From positions 38,170-102,169 of the forward strand of contig JAFSJX010000020.1 of NCBI GenBank assembly GCA_017449285.1: DNA of 64,000 bases, given 5' to 3'. Under the pieces are notes generated by a model. It did no database searches and had not been told where the DNA came from. It saw nothing but the letters and a program-made list of their open reading frames with translations. Below, piece after piece: positions 63,458 to 64,000 of the stretch. The first letter of the stretch is position 1. Each line of letters begins with the position of its first letter. The position numbers were made by a program, and so were the translations under genes. This stretch comes from Treponema sp. (GTDB taxonomy: Bacteria > Spirochaetota > Spirochaetia > Treponematales > Treponemataceae).

Positions 63458-63806
63458 ATTTGTCTTCCCACTTGTCCAGCATTTTATTCATTGTTTTTCT
63501 AAACTCATCAACAAGCTGCATTTTCAGCTGCTGACGGATTTTCTGGTTTTCATCCGTTTCTTCTATGTTTACAGCAGAACAATCCTGCTGAACGAAGAGC
63601 TGGTAGACTTCTATATCTAATGCTTCTGCAATCTTTACTAAAGTCGCTTCTCGGGGCCACCTCCGCTTTCCCTCAATGTCATTTATGTTCTGAGAAGAAA
63701 CTCCTATTTTTTCTGCCAGCTGTTCCTGCGTAAATTTTCCTTTGCGATATTTTTTGATATTTTTCGAAAGGGTTTCGTGTAATTCATCTTCTGTCATTAC
63801 TTGCAT
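63456..63806 (-). CDS. XRE-family transcriptional regulator
   Basis: 116 residues: HTH LAEKIGVSSQNINDIEGKRRW near 31-50, then a helical C-terminus (MQLVDEFRKTMNKMLDKWEDK). It diverges from a lipoprotein gene; two TGCAAGT-type palindromes lie at the start and at 63871-63895, so it likely regulates both. ATG 63806 or 63797 can serve; the first lies inside an operator. Confidence 0.85.
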   Translation of the reverse strand: MQVMTEDELHETLSKNIKKYRKGKFTQEQLAEKIGVSSQNINDIEGKRRWPREATLVKIAEALDIEVYQLFVQQDCSAVNIEETDENQKIRQQLKMQLVDEFRKTMNKMLDKWEDK

Positions 63807-63816
63807 TTTGCAAGTC
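63800..63816. promoter_or_regulatory. XRE operator 1
   Basis: ACTTGCA-TTT-TGCAAGT, a perfect seven-base inverted repeat overlapping the XRE start codon. Confidence 0.7.
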
Positions 63817-63857
63817 TACTTAAACTTTTTACACTAGCATTTTGATTTGTTCCATGA

Positions 63858-63863
63858 TATACT
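63858..63863 (+). promoter_or_regulatory. -10 of the lipoprotein gene
   Basis: TGATATACT on plus (extended -10). Operator 2 begins eight bases later. Confidence 0.6.
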
Positions 63864-63870
63864 AGCGATA

Positions 63871-63895
63871 TGCAAGTATTTTTATAATACTTGCA
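63871..63895. promoter_or_regulatory. XRE operator 2
   Basis: TGCAAGTATT-TTTAT-AATACTTGCA, ten-base arms, at the predicted transcription start of the lipoprotein gene, sharing TGCAAGT half-sites with operator 1. Confidence 0.75.
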
Positions 63896-63919
63896 AAAAT
63901 TAAAAGTTTGGAGGACTTT

Positions 63920-64000
63920 ATGAAACACTGTAAGAAAATCATGTCACTTTTTCTCACTGCAATTCTTCTGACGGTACTTGCGGCATGCAGTAACGGTAGC
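63920..64000 (+). CDS. lipoprotein, 5' end only (partial)
   Basis: 27 residues visible: MKHCKKIMSLFLTAILLTVL, then AACSNGS with a lipobox LAAC. GGAGGACTTT precedes ATG. It is controlled by the divergent XRE operators. The rest is outside the window. Confidence 0.8.
   Translation, partial: MKHCKKIMSLFLTAILLTVLAACSNGS

Overview
The window looks like a spirochaete chromosome, most likely Treponema or a close relative. The main pointers are a FlgM-type anti-sigma factor beside rsmI, many spirochaetal-style lipoproteins, LysM, GerMN and SLT envelope proteins, an LplABC-type sugar importer with a LacI-like/AraC hybrid regulator, and moderate GC with an A/T-rich third position. The genus is an inference from gene content. 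I see no rRNA, tRNA, CRISPR array or complete insertion sequence.

Layout. 1-6.1 kb: end of a toxin-antitoxin pair, a degenerate Fe-ADH-like protein, a SpoU methylase, an HDOD protein, a membrane protein with a hydrolase-like domain and a NIF3 protein. 6.2-10.1 kb: lspA, pta and a large coiled-coil protein. 10.2-16 kb: birA diverging from a TetR regulator, nnr, and a small-protein/MscS/MATE operon. 16-19.5 kb: nth with a DUF1275 protein, repeat-rich DNA, and metK behind a leader that resembles a SAM-II-class riboswitch. 19.5-26.4 kb: UPF0210, a ModF-like double ABC ATPase, the slyX-rluA-rsmI-flgM operon, and coaBC. 26.4-40.7 kb: a lipoprotein/NlpC pair, a HisA-HisI-HisE fusion, a lytic transglycosylase after an Hsp70-SBD-like/LysM membrane protein, YD-repeat and esterase proteins, LutC, GerMN, and proS with a periplasmic protein. 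40.7-52.8 kb: a repeat-bearing radical SAM gene, tandem PII with DUF1538, mtnN, a candidate small RNA, an esterase, an acyl-CoA synthetase, KDG kinase, and an Rrf2 regulator with cysK. 52.8-61.7 kb: sugar ABC importer, 1068-residue hybrid regulator and uxaB, which together with KDG kinase suggest galacturonate use. 61.7-64 kb: TSCPD and flavin-reductase proteins, higBA, an XRE remnant, a second candidate small RNA, and an XRE/lipoprotein divergon.

Three signals cut across the window. First, at least ten genes have a sigma70-type -10 hexamer only 6-7 bases before the start codon and no Shine-Dalgarno, which predicts frequent leaderless mRNAs. Second, small palindromic repeats occur both between genes and inside reading frames. 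Third, several intergenic RNAs are predicted: the metK leader, a short RNA with an anti-Shine-Dalgarno loop at 46.1 kb, and a terminator-bearing RNA at 63.4 kb. Start positions below were re-chosen from SD and promoter evidence, so many genes are shorter than the longest possible ORF.
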